Positions 8,201 through 14,104 of a stretch of 14,517 nucleotides of DNA are shown here, one piece after another (the stretch's first letter is position 1; every line of letters starts with the position of its first letter). The DNA comes from Bacteroidota bacterium (GTDB lineage Bacteria > Bacteroidota > Rhodothermia > Balneolales > Balneolaceae), in contig JAGXIS010000147.1 in NCBI GenBank assembly GCA_024635465.1, forward strand, positions 1 to 14,517, in the 5' to 3' direction. The position numbers and the translations under genes are program-made. Below the pieces are notes generated by a model. That model saw only the letters and a program-made list of their open reading frames with translations, ran no database searches and was not told the origin of the DNA.

Positions 8201-9571
8201 ATGCCAATGGCACTGTCCTCTGCCGCAGGAGCAGAAGTTCAACGTCCACTTGCAACCGTAGTTATTGGTGGGTTAATTACTGCAACGCTGTTGACTCTTG
8301 TAGTGCTGCCGGTTTTATACAGTTTGATAGAAAATTACCAAGCTAAATGGAAGTCATCCAAGGTGGCCGGAACATTCGTGCTACTGTGTATGATCAGCGT
8401 TCCGGTATTTGCACAAAACACACCATCCGATTCACTAAAACTTAGCCAGGAAGAAGCTGTTCAGCGTGCACTGGAACAATATCCGGATATTCGTGCAGCC
8501 AATTTAGCGGTAGACCGTGAATCGGTATTATCCAAAACTGCTTTTGAACCTTCCCCAACTCGTCTATATTTCTCTGAGGGAGAAGTTGGTGACGGAAGCT
8601 CCGGAATAAAAAGTTTTGGTATTGAGCAGGAATTTGAATTCCCGTTGCAATCAATCCGAAAAGTACAAGTGGGACGTGCACGAACAGATCGGGCAGAATC
8701 AAATCGAAATCTCACCCGAACTCAACTCAAACGTGAGGTACGGCTTGCTTGGCAACATTGGCGATACCGCCTTGAAGTAGTCAACATTCAGCAAAACATG
8801 ACAGAGACTTTTCGCCGCTTTTCCAGAGCTGCACGCCTGCGCTTTGAAACCGGGGAAATCGACCGGTTAGAACGACTGAGTGCAGAATCACTCTTTGATG
8901 AATATGCTGCCAAACTGGAAGCTGCGAAAAGCGACGCGGCCATTGCCGAAAGACGTTTGCAAAACCTGATGGCCGAATCCATTCCTATCTCACCGGCTGA
9001 AGAACCATTTGAACCGCTTCAGACTGAAATGATGACAGCTGATTCGGTATCACCGGCACATCCTTTGCTGCAATCGCAACGCAATGTAGTGGAAATCCGC
9101 GAAAAAGAAACAGCTCTTGAGCGATCCAAATTTTGGCCAAATATTTATGCAGGCTATAAATGGCAAAATGTAAATGGAAGTGATGGATTTTATGGTTGGG
9201 AAGTTGGTATTCGAGTACCATTCTGGTTTGGGCCACAGGCTCGTCGAGTACAAGCCGGGAACCTGAATAAAAAAATTGCTGAGTCAAATTTCCAAAGCCT
9301 GCAATTACAAATGAACAGCAGGTATGGAGAGGCTCTTCAAAATGTAGAAAAGTGGCAGCGCCAGTATGAGATGATCCGAGACCGGCGCGAGCAGGTAGGA
9401 GAAGAACTTCGACGAACAGCCACAAGACGGTATGAAAGTGGTGACATTAACTATCCCACATATACCCGCTACCTGGAACAAGCCGTGGATATCGAAGAAA
9501 CCTATCTCAACACTTTATTGAGACTTAACGAATCTGTTATTGACCTCCAATTTTATTTCGAAATCAACTAA
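5222..9571 (+). CDS. czcA: CzcA-type heavy-metal RND transporter fused to a CzcC/TolC-type outer-membrane channel
   Basis: A single frame of 1449 residues. Residues 1 to about 1043 form a complete HME-RND permease that uses the proton gradient to pump metal: TM1 near residues 11-32, large periplasmic domains, and the TM4 proton-relay motif DFGIIIDGAVIIVE (Asp400, Asp406, Glu413, matching the CzcA DFGxxxDGAxxxxE signature). The motif FNELMTGIREDIAIKIYGDD resembles divalent-metal CzcA/NccA pumps rather than Cu/Ag CusA. Residues 1047-1064 form a signal-peptide-like helix (K, hydrophobic core, V-F-A before Gln1065). Residues about 1072-1449 are a TolC/CzcC-type outer-membrane factor with long coiled-coil helices and two repeats. 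CzcA-CzcC fusions are known in Bacteroidota. No in-frame start codon with a ribosome site is seen at the junction. czcB follows after 20 nt. No Shine-Dalgarno precedes ATG 5222. Confidence 0.95.
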   Translation: MIQHIIRYSVRNKLIVGLFMAAWIGWGVWSLTELSIDAVPDITNNQVRVITTTPTLATQEVEQFVTYPVELAMANLPGVQEMRSVSKMGLSIVTIVFEDDMGTYKPRQLVSEQLERARENIPDIFGSPSIAPITTGLGEIYQYSLVVDEEHKGEYDLTELRSIHDWIVRRQLSGISGVVEINSTGGNVKQYEVAINPEQLRSMNLTLGDVIEALEKNNRNAGGSYVEKGPEALFIRGEGLAQSLDDLENIVVDTQNKIPVLIRDVATVQFGHAVRYGAMTRNGDGEVVGGQVLMLKGENSDEVIENVKERITEVQSSLPEGITIEPFIDRTRLIEKTTATVTENLVLGALIVIFFLVLLLGNIRSGLIVASVIPLAMLFAIGMMNLFGISANLMSLGALDFGIIIDGAVIIVEFTSYLITSQKSELKSLKGRHLTNRIDELAEESGSRMMSSAFFGQLIILIVFVPILTLTGVEGKMFQPMAYTFGFAMIGAILLCLTYVPAASAFFLRPEGRGELKFSQTVMDFLTYRLYRPTIIAALRNKGIVVGSAILLLIASLFIFSRMGGEFIPQLDEGDLAVHPITKPGTSLSRVIENNTKMEKMLLEEFPEVTEVVTRTGTGEIPTDPMSLEMSDMFIILKDKDEWESAETKEELIEKIRATLTTLPGIDLAFSQPIEMRFNELMTGIREDIAIKIYGDDLDLLANLGAEAREIIEGIPGASDINLEQVTGLPQLKIKYNRAQMARYGVDIETVNTLIQSAYAGGYAGVIYEGERRFDLVVRLNKPYVEDLESIRNLYAVSYDGDQIPLQELADIQYEDGPAQISRDNTRRRIVIGVNAGNQDIQTLVEEIRDNLEAELDLPPGYNITYGGQFENLERAQSRLMFAVPMALALIFVLLYFSLKSIKYSLLVFTAIPLATIGGIFALWIRGLPFSISAGVGFIVLFGIAVLNGIILISFFKELKEAGINDVNRQILMGTRQRLRPVLLTAATDLFGFMPMALSSAAGAEVQRPLATVVIGGLITATLLTLVVLPVLYSLIENYQAKWKSSKVAGTFVLLCMISVPVFAQNTPSDSLKLSQEEAVQRALEQYPDIRAANLAVDRESVLSKTAFEPSPTRLYFSEGEVGDGSSGIKSFGIEQEFEFPLQSIRKVQVGRARTDRAESNRNLTRTQLKREVRLAWQHWRYRLEVVNIQQNMTETFRRFSRAARLRFETGEIDRLERLSAESLFDEYAAKLEAAKSDAAIAERRLQNLMAESIPISPAEEPFEPLQTEMMTADSVSPAHPLLQSQRNVVEIREKETALERSKFWPNIYAGYKWQNVNGSDGFYGWEVGIRVPFWFGPQARRVQAGNLNKKIAESNFQSLQLQMNSRYGEALQNVEKWQRQYEMIRDRREQVGEELRRTATRRYESGDINYPTYTRYLEQAVDIEETYLNTLLRLNESVIDLQFYFEIN

Positions 9572-9578
9572 ATTTTTT

Positions 9579-9583
9579 AAGGA
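9579..9583 (+). promoter_or_regulatory. Shine-Dalgarno of czcB
   Basis: AAGGA lies 8 nt before ATG 9592, in the short gap after the czcA-czcC stop codon. It is one of the few recognisable Shine-Dalgarno sequences in the window and supports both the start and operon translation. Confidence 0.55.
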
Positions 9584-9591
9584 TTAACACT

Positions 9592-10935
9592 ATGAATAAA
9601 TCAATCATATTTTATATAACACTGATTTTAGCTGCAGGACTTTTGATGAGCGGCTGCTCCGGTGAGCAATCGCATGATGAAGACAGCGATCATTCCCAGG
9701 AAACCTTAGAAGAAACGCATACTCAGGAACAAGTCCATGAGGAAGAAGCCGATGGTGACGATGAACATGAAGCCGGGGGTCAAGACGATGATCACGCCCT
9801 GGACGATAGAGTTGAGGACCCTGCGGAAGAAACTTCGGTTCACCTCACCGGGTTGCAAATGCAAACCGCCGGTATTGAAACCGGTATCATTCGGCAGCTT
9901 CCTCTATCCAATTCCATTAAAGTAAACGGCTATCTAGAACTTCCTCCCCAAAATGAAGCCAATGTAAGTGCTATTTTGGGTGGCCTGGTACAAACCATCT
10001 ATGTACGCGAGGGTGATGTGGTAAATGCAGGTGATGTGTTAGCAGACCTGATTGATCCTAAATTCTCGGAATTACAGGCCGAATATCGTGGAACAGCCAG
10101 CAGTATCGGATATTTGGAAGAAGATTTCCGACGTAAAGAACAATTATTAGCTGATGAAGTAGGTTCCCGAAGGGAATTTCAAAAAGCTAAAGCTGATTAT
10201 GAGTCAGCGCTGGCTCAAAAGCAATCTCTTGAATCTACATTAACGGTGCTGGGTTTAGATACCGAACGCATTTTGGGTGGAGAATTTTATGAAAGCGTTC
10301 CACTGAAAGCACCAATAGGTGGCTTTGTTCGTGTAATTGAAACCAAAACCGGACAATATGCAGCTCCAAATAGTGACCTTTTCGAGATTGTAGATAATGA
10401 ACACATTCATATAGACCTTCTGGTGTATGAAAGAGATCTTCATCAAGTAAAAGTCGATCAGAAGGTATTATTCAAATATACCAATCAACCTAACGATCAG
10501 TTTTATCAAGCCCGTATTTTTTCAGTAGGTAAAGCCTTTGAAGACAATCCGCGGGCAGTACGTGTACATGCCGAAATTGAAGACCGTCAGGACGGGCTGC
10601 TTCCAGGTATGTTTGTAGATGGGAGAATCATTACCAGTACCGAAACTACTGCCGTGCTGCCCGAAGATAGCATAGTTCGGGATGGCTCTGAATACCTTGT
10701 GTATGCAGTACATGAAGATGAATCCGATGAAGAACTCGGACATGCTCATGATGAAGAATCAGGTGCTGAAGAAGTGGAATTTTCTGTAGTGAGGGTTAGC
10801 CCCGGTATTACAGACACCGGTTTTACAGAGGTGAAATTTTTTGAACCATTGCCTCAGAATACCCGATTTGTAACAAAAGGAGCCTACTATCTGCTTGCCG
10901 AAATGAAGAAAGGCGAAGGCGGGCATGATCATTAA
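9592..10935 (+). CDS. czcB: CzcB-type periplasmic adaptor lipoprotein of the RND metal pump
   Basis: A 447-residue membrane-fusion protein linking the inner-membrane pump to the outer-membrane channel. The signal peptide ends in a lipobox, LLMSGC, with Cys22 as the lipidated residue. Residues 24 to about 86 are an extended His/Asp/Glu-rich segment likely to bind divalent metal. The barrel-sandwich (lipoyl-like) half-motifs follow: VSAILGGLVQTIYVREGDVV near residues 125-145 and the returning half APIGGFVRVIETKTGQY near 240, separated by a coiled-coil hairpin of about 70 residues (EYRGTASS to LESTLTV). The beta-barrel and membrane-proximal domains complete it. A second His/acid cluster interrupts the C-terminal domain (residues 374-396) and the protein ends GGHDH. 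Length and domain order look complete. It is co-transcribed with the fusion gene by position. The metal-binding function of the clusters is inferred. Confidence 0.94.
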   Translation: MNKSIIFYITLILAAGLLMSGCSGEQSHDEDSDHSQETLEETHTQEQVHEEEADGDDEHEAGGQDDDHALDDRVEDPAEETSVHLTGLQMQTAGIETGIIRQLPLSNSIKVNGYLELPPQNEANVSAILGGLVQTIYVREGDVVNAGDVLADLIDPKFSELQAEYRGTASSIGYLEEDFRRKEQLLADEVGSRREFQKAKADYESALAQKQSLESTLTVLGLDTERILGGEFYESVPLKAPIGGFVRVIETKTGQYAAPNSDLFEIVDNEHIHIDLLVYERDLHQVKVDQKVLFKYTNQPNDQFYQARIFSVGKAFEDNPRAVRVHAEIEDRQDGLLPGMFVDGRIITSTETTAVLPEDSIVRDGSEYLVYAVHEDESDEELGHAHDEESGAEEVEFSVVRVSPGITDTGFTEVKFFEPLPQNTRFVTKGAYYLLAEMKKGEGGHDH

Positions 10936-10939
10936 ATAA

Positions 10940-11620
10940 TCGCTTTTTAAACTATCTTTTACCTTTGGATACACCCGGTTTTCCCTGTTGGGCGCATTGG
11001 TTAACAGTTTAGTACTGGTTACAGGTTCCGTATTTGTCATTAACGAGGCAGTTGGACGGATTCTCGAACCAGAACACTCTGACGCGCAGGGAATGTTGAT
11101 TTTTGCCATCATTGGCGTGATGGTAAATGGCTATGCAGCATGGAAAGTAAGCGGTGGCAAAACTTTGAATGAGAAAGTAATTTCCTGGCATCTGCTCGAA
11201 GATGTACTCGGTTGGGCTGGTGTACTGGTAGTTTCGATCATATTATTATTTAAGGACATTCATTATTTAGACCCTGCATTATCGCTGTTTATTACAGCTT
11301 ATATTCTATGGAATGTGTTAAAGCGTTTGAAAGAAACTCTTTATCTGTTTCTTCAAGGTAGTCCCGAAGACATTGACGTAGAGAAACTACAGCAGGAATT
11401 TAAACGTCTGAAGAATGTAGAAGATACCCGTCATGTTCACCTGTGGTCACTTGACGGAGAAAAGCATGTATTTACCGCTCATCTTGTTTTAATAGATGTA
11501 AAAGAATATGCTGAAATTCTTGAAATAAAAAAACAGATCAGGGATATACTAAGACCCTATAAATTCAGCCATAGTACTATTGAAGTAGAGTTAGATGAAG
11601 AAAGTTCTTCACTCATTTAA
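10940..11620 (+). pseudogene. Cation diffusion facilitator (CzcD/ZitB-like), 5'-truncated
   Basis: CDF proton/metal antiporter remnant. Family-like sequence begins at about 10952 (SFTFGYTRFSLLGALVN), which in CDF proteins is the cytoplasmic loop before TM3, so TM1 and TM2 with the first half of the intramembrane zinc site are absent. The remaining part has TM3-TM6, the TM5 site WHLLEDVLGW (HxxxD), and a C-terminal cytoplasmic domain (VEDTRHVHLWSLDGEKHVFTAHLVL). The frame runs back to a stop at 10937-10939, two bases after the czcB stop codon, with no usable start; the TTG at 10988 has no Shine-Dalgarno and would start inside TM3. About 210 of the usual 290-320 residues could be made. I infer a deletion that fused the downstream flank of czcB to codon about 65 of the CDF gene. 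Confidence 0.8.
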
Positions 11621-11698
11621 GCAATGATAGGCTTAATTATCTTTATCTGGTTTCAGCATATTGAAGTTATTTATTCAGAAGAATTGGTTTTCAAATGT

Positions 11699-11722
11699 CA
11701 ATTAATTAGAGATAATTAATTG
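11699..11722 (+). terminator. Perfect AT-rich hairpin after the metal-efflux block
   Basis: CAATTAATTA (11699-11708) and TAATTAATTG (11713-11722) form a perfect 10-bp stem with a GAGA loop, about 80 nt after the CDF stop codon. Position fits a transcript end, but the stem is nearly all A-T and no T-tract follows, so it may instead be a palindromic protein-binding site. Confidence 0.4.
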
Positions 11723-11754
11723 TAAGTTATATAAAAACAATAATGTGTGTATAA

Positions 11755-11792
11755 CAAAGCAAATCAACCGGAAGTGACATTGATTCGCTTTG
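11755..11792 (+). repeat. 13-bp hairpin with one mismatch
   Basis: CAAAGCAAATCAA (11755-11767) pairs with TTGATTCGCTTTG (11780-11792) with a single A-C mismatch across a 12-nt loop. It is the longest mixed-base stem I noticed in the non-coding parts. No T-run follows; the role is unknown. Confidence 0.55.
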
Positions 11793-12028
11793 AGATCATC
11801 CAAGTATTAGCAAGGTGACTAGACGCTTTTGTTGATCATCTGCCAGTTGTCGCTGCACAGACCAGCTTAGCTGTGCTTCGATAACCCCTTTCGGGATTAA
11901 CTGTTACTAAGCTTATCCAAGTTGCTCGGGGACATCCTTTTCTGCCTTCCCTTCTTTTATCCATCTGCAACAATTAGAAAACTATACCGTAACGACTTCT
12001 AATTAAATAACTAACCATTTTTTAGCAG

Positions 12029-12445
12029 ATGAAATCAACTGATAAAATCGTAAGTAAGAAAAAGACACTTGTGATTTTTGTTAGTACAGTAATTGTGGGC
12101 TTCATTTTATTTGCTCTGCCAAATATATTTTTTGGCGTAACCAAAGTTAACGGTGGCCTAACTGGAATAAATTTACTGTTCATAGCGCTCTTCCAACTAA
12201 TCACTGTTTGCTCATTAATTTATTTTTCACTCAGATTATTGAAGAAAGATTTCCAATATATCGGTTGGTCGTGGAAAAATTGGCAAACAGATAGTTTATT
12301 AGGGTTACTTATCGGGCTCACATGGACGGCACTGCAATTCGGTTTAATCATTCCGAATACAGGCGGGGCGGAAAGGGCTGATATCACTCAGATGGTCTCG
12401 ATGTTTGATGGTTCACTATTGGGCACATTTTCATTCATTGCTTGA
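12029..12445 (+). pseudogene. CPBP (CAAX-type) intramembrane protease, N-terminal fragment
   Basis: This 138-residue frame starts at ATG 12029 with three clear membrane segments (about residues 12-33, 44-69 and 90-106) and the arrangement typical of the N-terminal half of CPBP/Abi family membrane proteases (YIGWSWKNWQTDSLLGLLIG). It ends at GTFSFIA followed by TGA, exactly where family members enter the helix that leads to the catalytic EExxxR motif. Neither that motif nor the later His motifs are present, so the protein cannot be an active protease. Downstream sequence is unrelated and in another frame, indicating a deletion junction near 12438. Identification rests on membrane pattern and family memory, so it is less certain than the truncation itself. 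Confidence 0.6.
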
Positions 12446-12635
12446 AGAACTCGGGTATAAATCCGAAGAGGAAGTTATTTATGACAGACTCTCAAAAATT
12501 AAAAAGCGAAATGGGGAAGTAATTGCTGCTACTGCGCAGGTTCATGATCTGACAGTTGTTACAAGAAATACACAAGACATGGAGGGGTCAGGAGTTGCTG
12601 TGATGAATCCCTGGACTTATGAATCGAACACATAA
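12438..12635 (+). pseudogene. VapBC-like toxin-antitoxin remnant (PIN-domain C-terminus)
   Basis: The frame overlaps the end of the protease fragment and has no start of its own; the nearest ATG (12405) translates protease DNA out of frame. The last 40 residues, EVIAATAQVHDLTVVTRNTQDMEGSGVAVMNPW, are the C-terminal half of a PIN-domain ribonuclease of the VapC type: the VIAATA helix, the VTRN strand and the final NPW are characteristic. The preceding stretch LLEELGYKSEEEVIYDRLSKIKKR reads more like the C-terminal helices of a VapB-type antitoxin than PIN sequence. I infer that a deletion joined antitoxin to toxin near 12515, removing the N-terminal catalytic acidic residues. No toxin activity is expected. 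The PIN call is firm; the antitoxin part is tentative. Confidence 0.65.
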
Positions 12636-12644
12636 TCAGCAAAT

Positions 12645-13004
12645 ATGCTTACGGAAATAAATCCAAAGTTACCCATGCGGGACAAAGCATTAACAAAAGA
12701 CTATTATCTAAATAAATTAGGTTTCAAAGTTTTTGGAGACAGTGACTATGATGATTACCTAATGGTATATATAGATAATATTCAAATTCACTTTTTTGAA
12801 TTCAAAGACCTTAACCCGAAAGAAAACTACGGACAAGTATATATCAGGACTATTAACATTGACGAAGTTTATCAAACTTTTTTGGACAACAAAGTTTCGA
12901 TTCACCCAAATGGACATTTAGAAACAAAACCCTGGGGACAAAGGGAGTTTTCATTGCTTGACCCGGATAATAACTTGTTGACATTTGGACAAACCTACGA
13001 ATAA
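12645..13004 (+). CDS. VOC-superfamily (bleomycin-resistance/glyoxalase-like) protein
   Basis: A 119-residue single-module vicinal-oxygen-chelate protein. It shows the usual opening with a strand, then the helix ALTKDYYLNKLGFKVFGD, a central strand IQIHFFEF (His49 at the usual position), and the closing REFSLLDPDNNLLTFGQ (Glu101 at the usual position of a ligand or structural acid). Stand-alone proteins of this length are typically antibiotic-binding (bleomycin resistance-like) or of unknown substrate; enzyme function cannot be assigned. ATG 12645 lies 9 nt after the toxin remnant, and the MDR oxidoreductase starts 7 nt after its stop codon, so the two form a probable operon. It looks complete. 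Confidence 0.85.
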   Translation: MLTEINPKLPMRDKALTKDYYLNKLGFKVFGDSDYDDYLMVYIDNIQIHFFEFKDLNPKENYGQVYIRTINIDEVYQTFLDNKVSIHPNGHLETKPWGQREFSLLDPDNNLLTFGQTYE

Positions 13005-13011
13005 AAAACTA

Positions 13012-13986
13012 ATGAAAGCGATACTATTAAAGGAATACGGAATGCCAAATGTTCTTGAGATTGGGGAAGTTGCAAAACCAATTCCGAATGACAATGAAGT
13101 ATTGGTGAAAATTCACTCAGCATCCATCAATGATTGGGACTGGGGATTGGTGAGGGGCAAACCATTTGTGATTCGTTTGTTCTACGGTCTAAAAAAGCCA
13201 AAAATTAATATTCCCGGTGTAGACATTTCCGGAAAAATAGAAGCGGTGGGCGATAAAGTGAGTTCCTTTAAAATCGGTGATGAGATATACTGCGATCTGT
13301 CGGATTCCGGTTGTGGCGGATTTGCCGAATACGTTTGCGTACCGGAAAAAATATTGTCCAAAAAACCTTCAAATATGAGTCATAATGATGCCTCTGCTCT
13401 GCCACATGCCGTATTACTCGCTCTTCAGGGACTTTTGGAGATGGGAAAGGTAAAATCCGGACAGACTGTCCTAATCAATGGTGGCGGAGGCGGAGTCGGA
13501 ACCTTGGGAATTCAACTCTTGAAATCATATGAGGTAAAGGTAACCGGTGTTGACAGTGCCGAAAAACTTGATTTGATGAAATCACTGGGTTATGATAGCG
13601 TGATCGATTATAAAAAAGTGGACTTTACCGATACCGGAGAAAAATATGACCTTATCCTTGATACAAAATCAAACAGATCCGTATTTAAATATGCACGATC
13701 CCTCAAAAAAAATGGCGCTTATATCACCGTTGGAGGATCGATACACAGATTGATCGAAATATCATTGGTAGGTTCGCTAATATCACTTTTTACAGGTAAA
13801 AAGTTGAGAGTACTCATTTATAAGCCAAATGAAGGTCTTGACCAGATTTCTGAACTTGTGGAAAAGGGACTAATTAGACCTGTTGTTGATGGCCCCTACG
13901 GATTTGATAAAATCCCCGAGTTGATTCAATATTTCGGTGAGGGCAAGCACTTGGGAAAGATTGTAATTGAAATTGATAGGTACTAA
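13012..13986 (+). CDS. Zinc-independent NAD(P)-dependent MDR oxidoreductase (quinone oxidoreductase type)
   Basis: A 324-residue medium-chain dehydrogenase/reductase starting at ATG 13012 (MKAILLKEYG, the usual MDR opening); the longer frame from TTG 12985 would run into the upstream VOC gene. The GroES-like catalytic domain comes first, with PGVDISGKIEAVGDKVSSFK at about residues 68-87, then the Rossmann domain with NGGGGGVGTLGIQLLK (residues 156-171). The Cys/His ligands of zinc alcohol dehydrogenases are missing, and the GGGGGVG pattern is that of NADPH:quinone reductases and enoyl reductases of this superfamily. Likely reaction: NADPH-dependent reduction of quinones or alpha,beta-unsaturated carbonyls. 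It sits 7 nt after the VOC gene. Substrate unknown; length normal. Confidence 0.92.
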   Translation: MKAILLKEYGMPNVLEIGEVAKPIPNDNEVLVKIHSASINDWDWGLVRGKPFVIRLFYGLKKPKINIPGVDISGKIEAVGDKVSSFKIGDEIYCDLSDSGCGGFAEYVCVPEKILSKKPSNMSHNDASALPHAVLLALQGLLEMGKVKSGQTVLINGGGGGVGTLGIQLLKSYEVKVTGVDSAEKLDLMKSLGYDSVIDYKKVDFTDTGEKYDLILDTKSNRSVFKYARSLKKNGAYITVGGSIHRLIEISLVGSLISLFTGKKLRVLIYKPNEGLDQISELVEKGLIRPVVDGPYGFDKIPELIQYFGEGKHLGKIVIEIDRY

Positions 13987-14016
13987 CTGCATATCAGCCA
14001 TATGATTCAATTAAAA

Positions 14017-14044
14017 AATGTTAAATCACTTTTTTTTTAACATT
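14017..14044 (+). terminator. Hairpin with T-rich loop after the oxidoreductase gene
   Basis: AATGTTAAA (14017-14025) pairs perfectly with TTTAACATT (14036-14044), 31 nt after the stop codon. The T-run lies in the loop, not after the stem, so it is not a textbook rho-independent terminator, but position and AT-rich pairing make a transcript end plausible. Confidence 0.45.
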
Positions 14045-14104
14045 AATAAGTTACTTTAGCGAAGATTGTGCACTGAAGATTAATGAATAAATAAATAGAA
14101 TATT

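Larger units (their letters stand above)
11621..12028. other. Gene-free stretch with several hairpins
   Basis: No supportable ORF exists on either strand in these 408 nt. It holds a perfect AT palindrome (11699-11722), a 13-bp hairpin (11755-11792), a GCACAG/CTGTGC stem (11855-11876), a bulged stem around CCC-GGG (11882-11899) and the heptamer GATCATC twice, 40 nt apart (11794-11800 and 11834-11840). A promoter for the following fragment is not recognisable. It could be degraded coding sequence or an unrecognised RNA. Confidence 0.6.

Noticed and set aside
8442..9425. Several minus-strand open frames of 60-146 codons under the TolC part of the fusion gene
   Set aside because: They lie wholly inside a strongly supported plus-strand gene, have no recognisable family features, and are explained as antisense shadows.
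11009..11191. Minus-strand frame opposite the CDF remnant
   Set aside because: No family features; the plus strand carries clear CDF sequence through the whole interval.
12405..12437. Start at ATG 12405 for the PIN-type frame
   Set aside because: The first eleven codons are out-of-frame protease sequence; family-like residues begin only at 12438.
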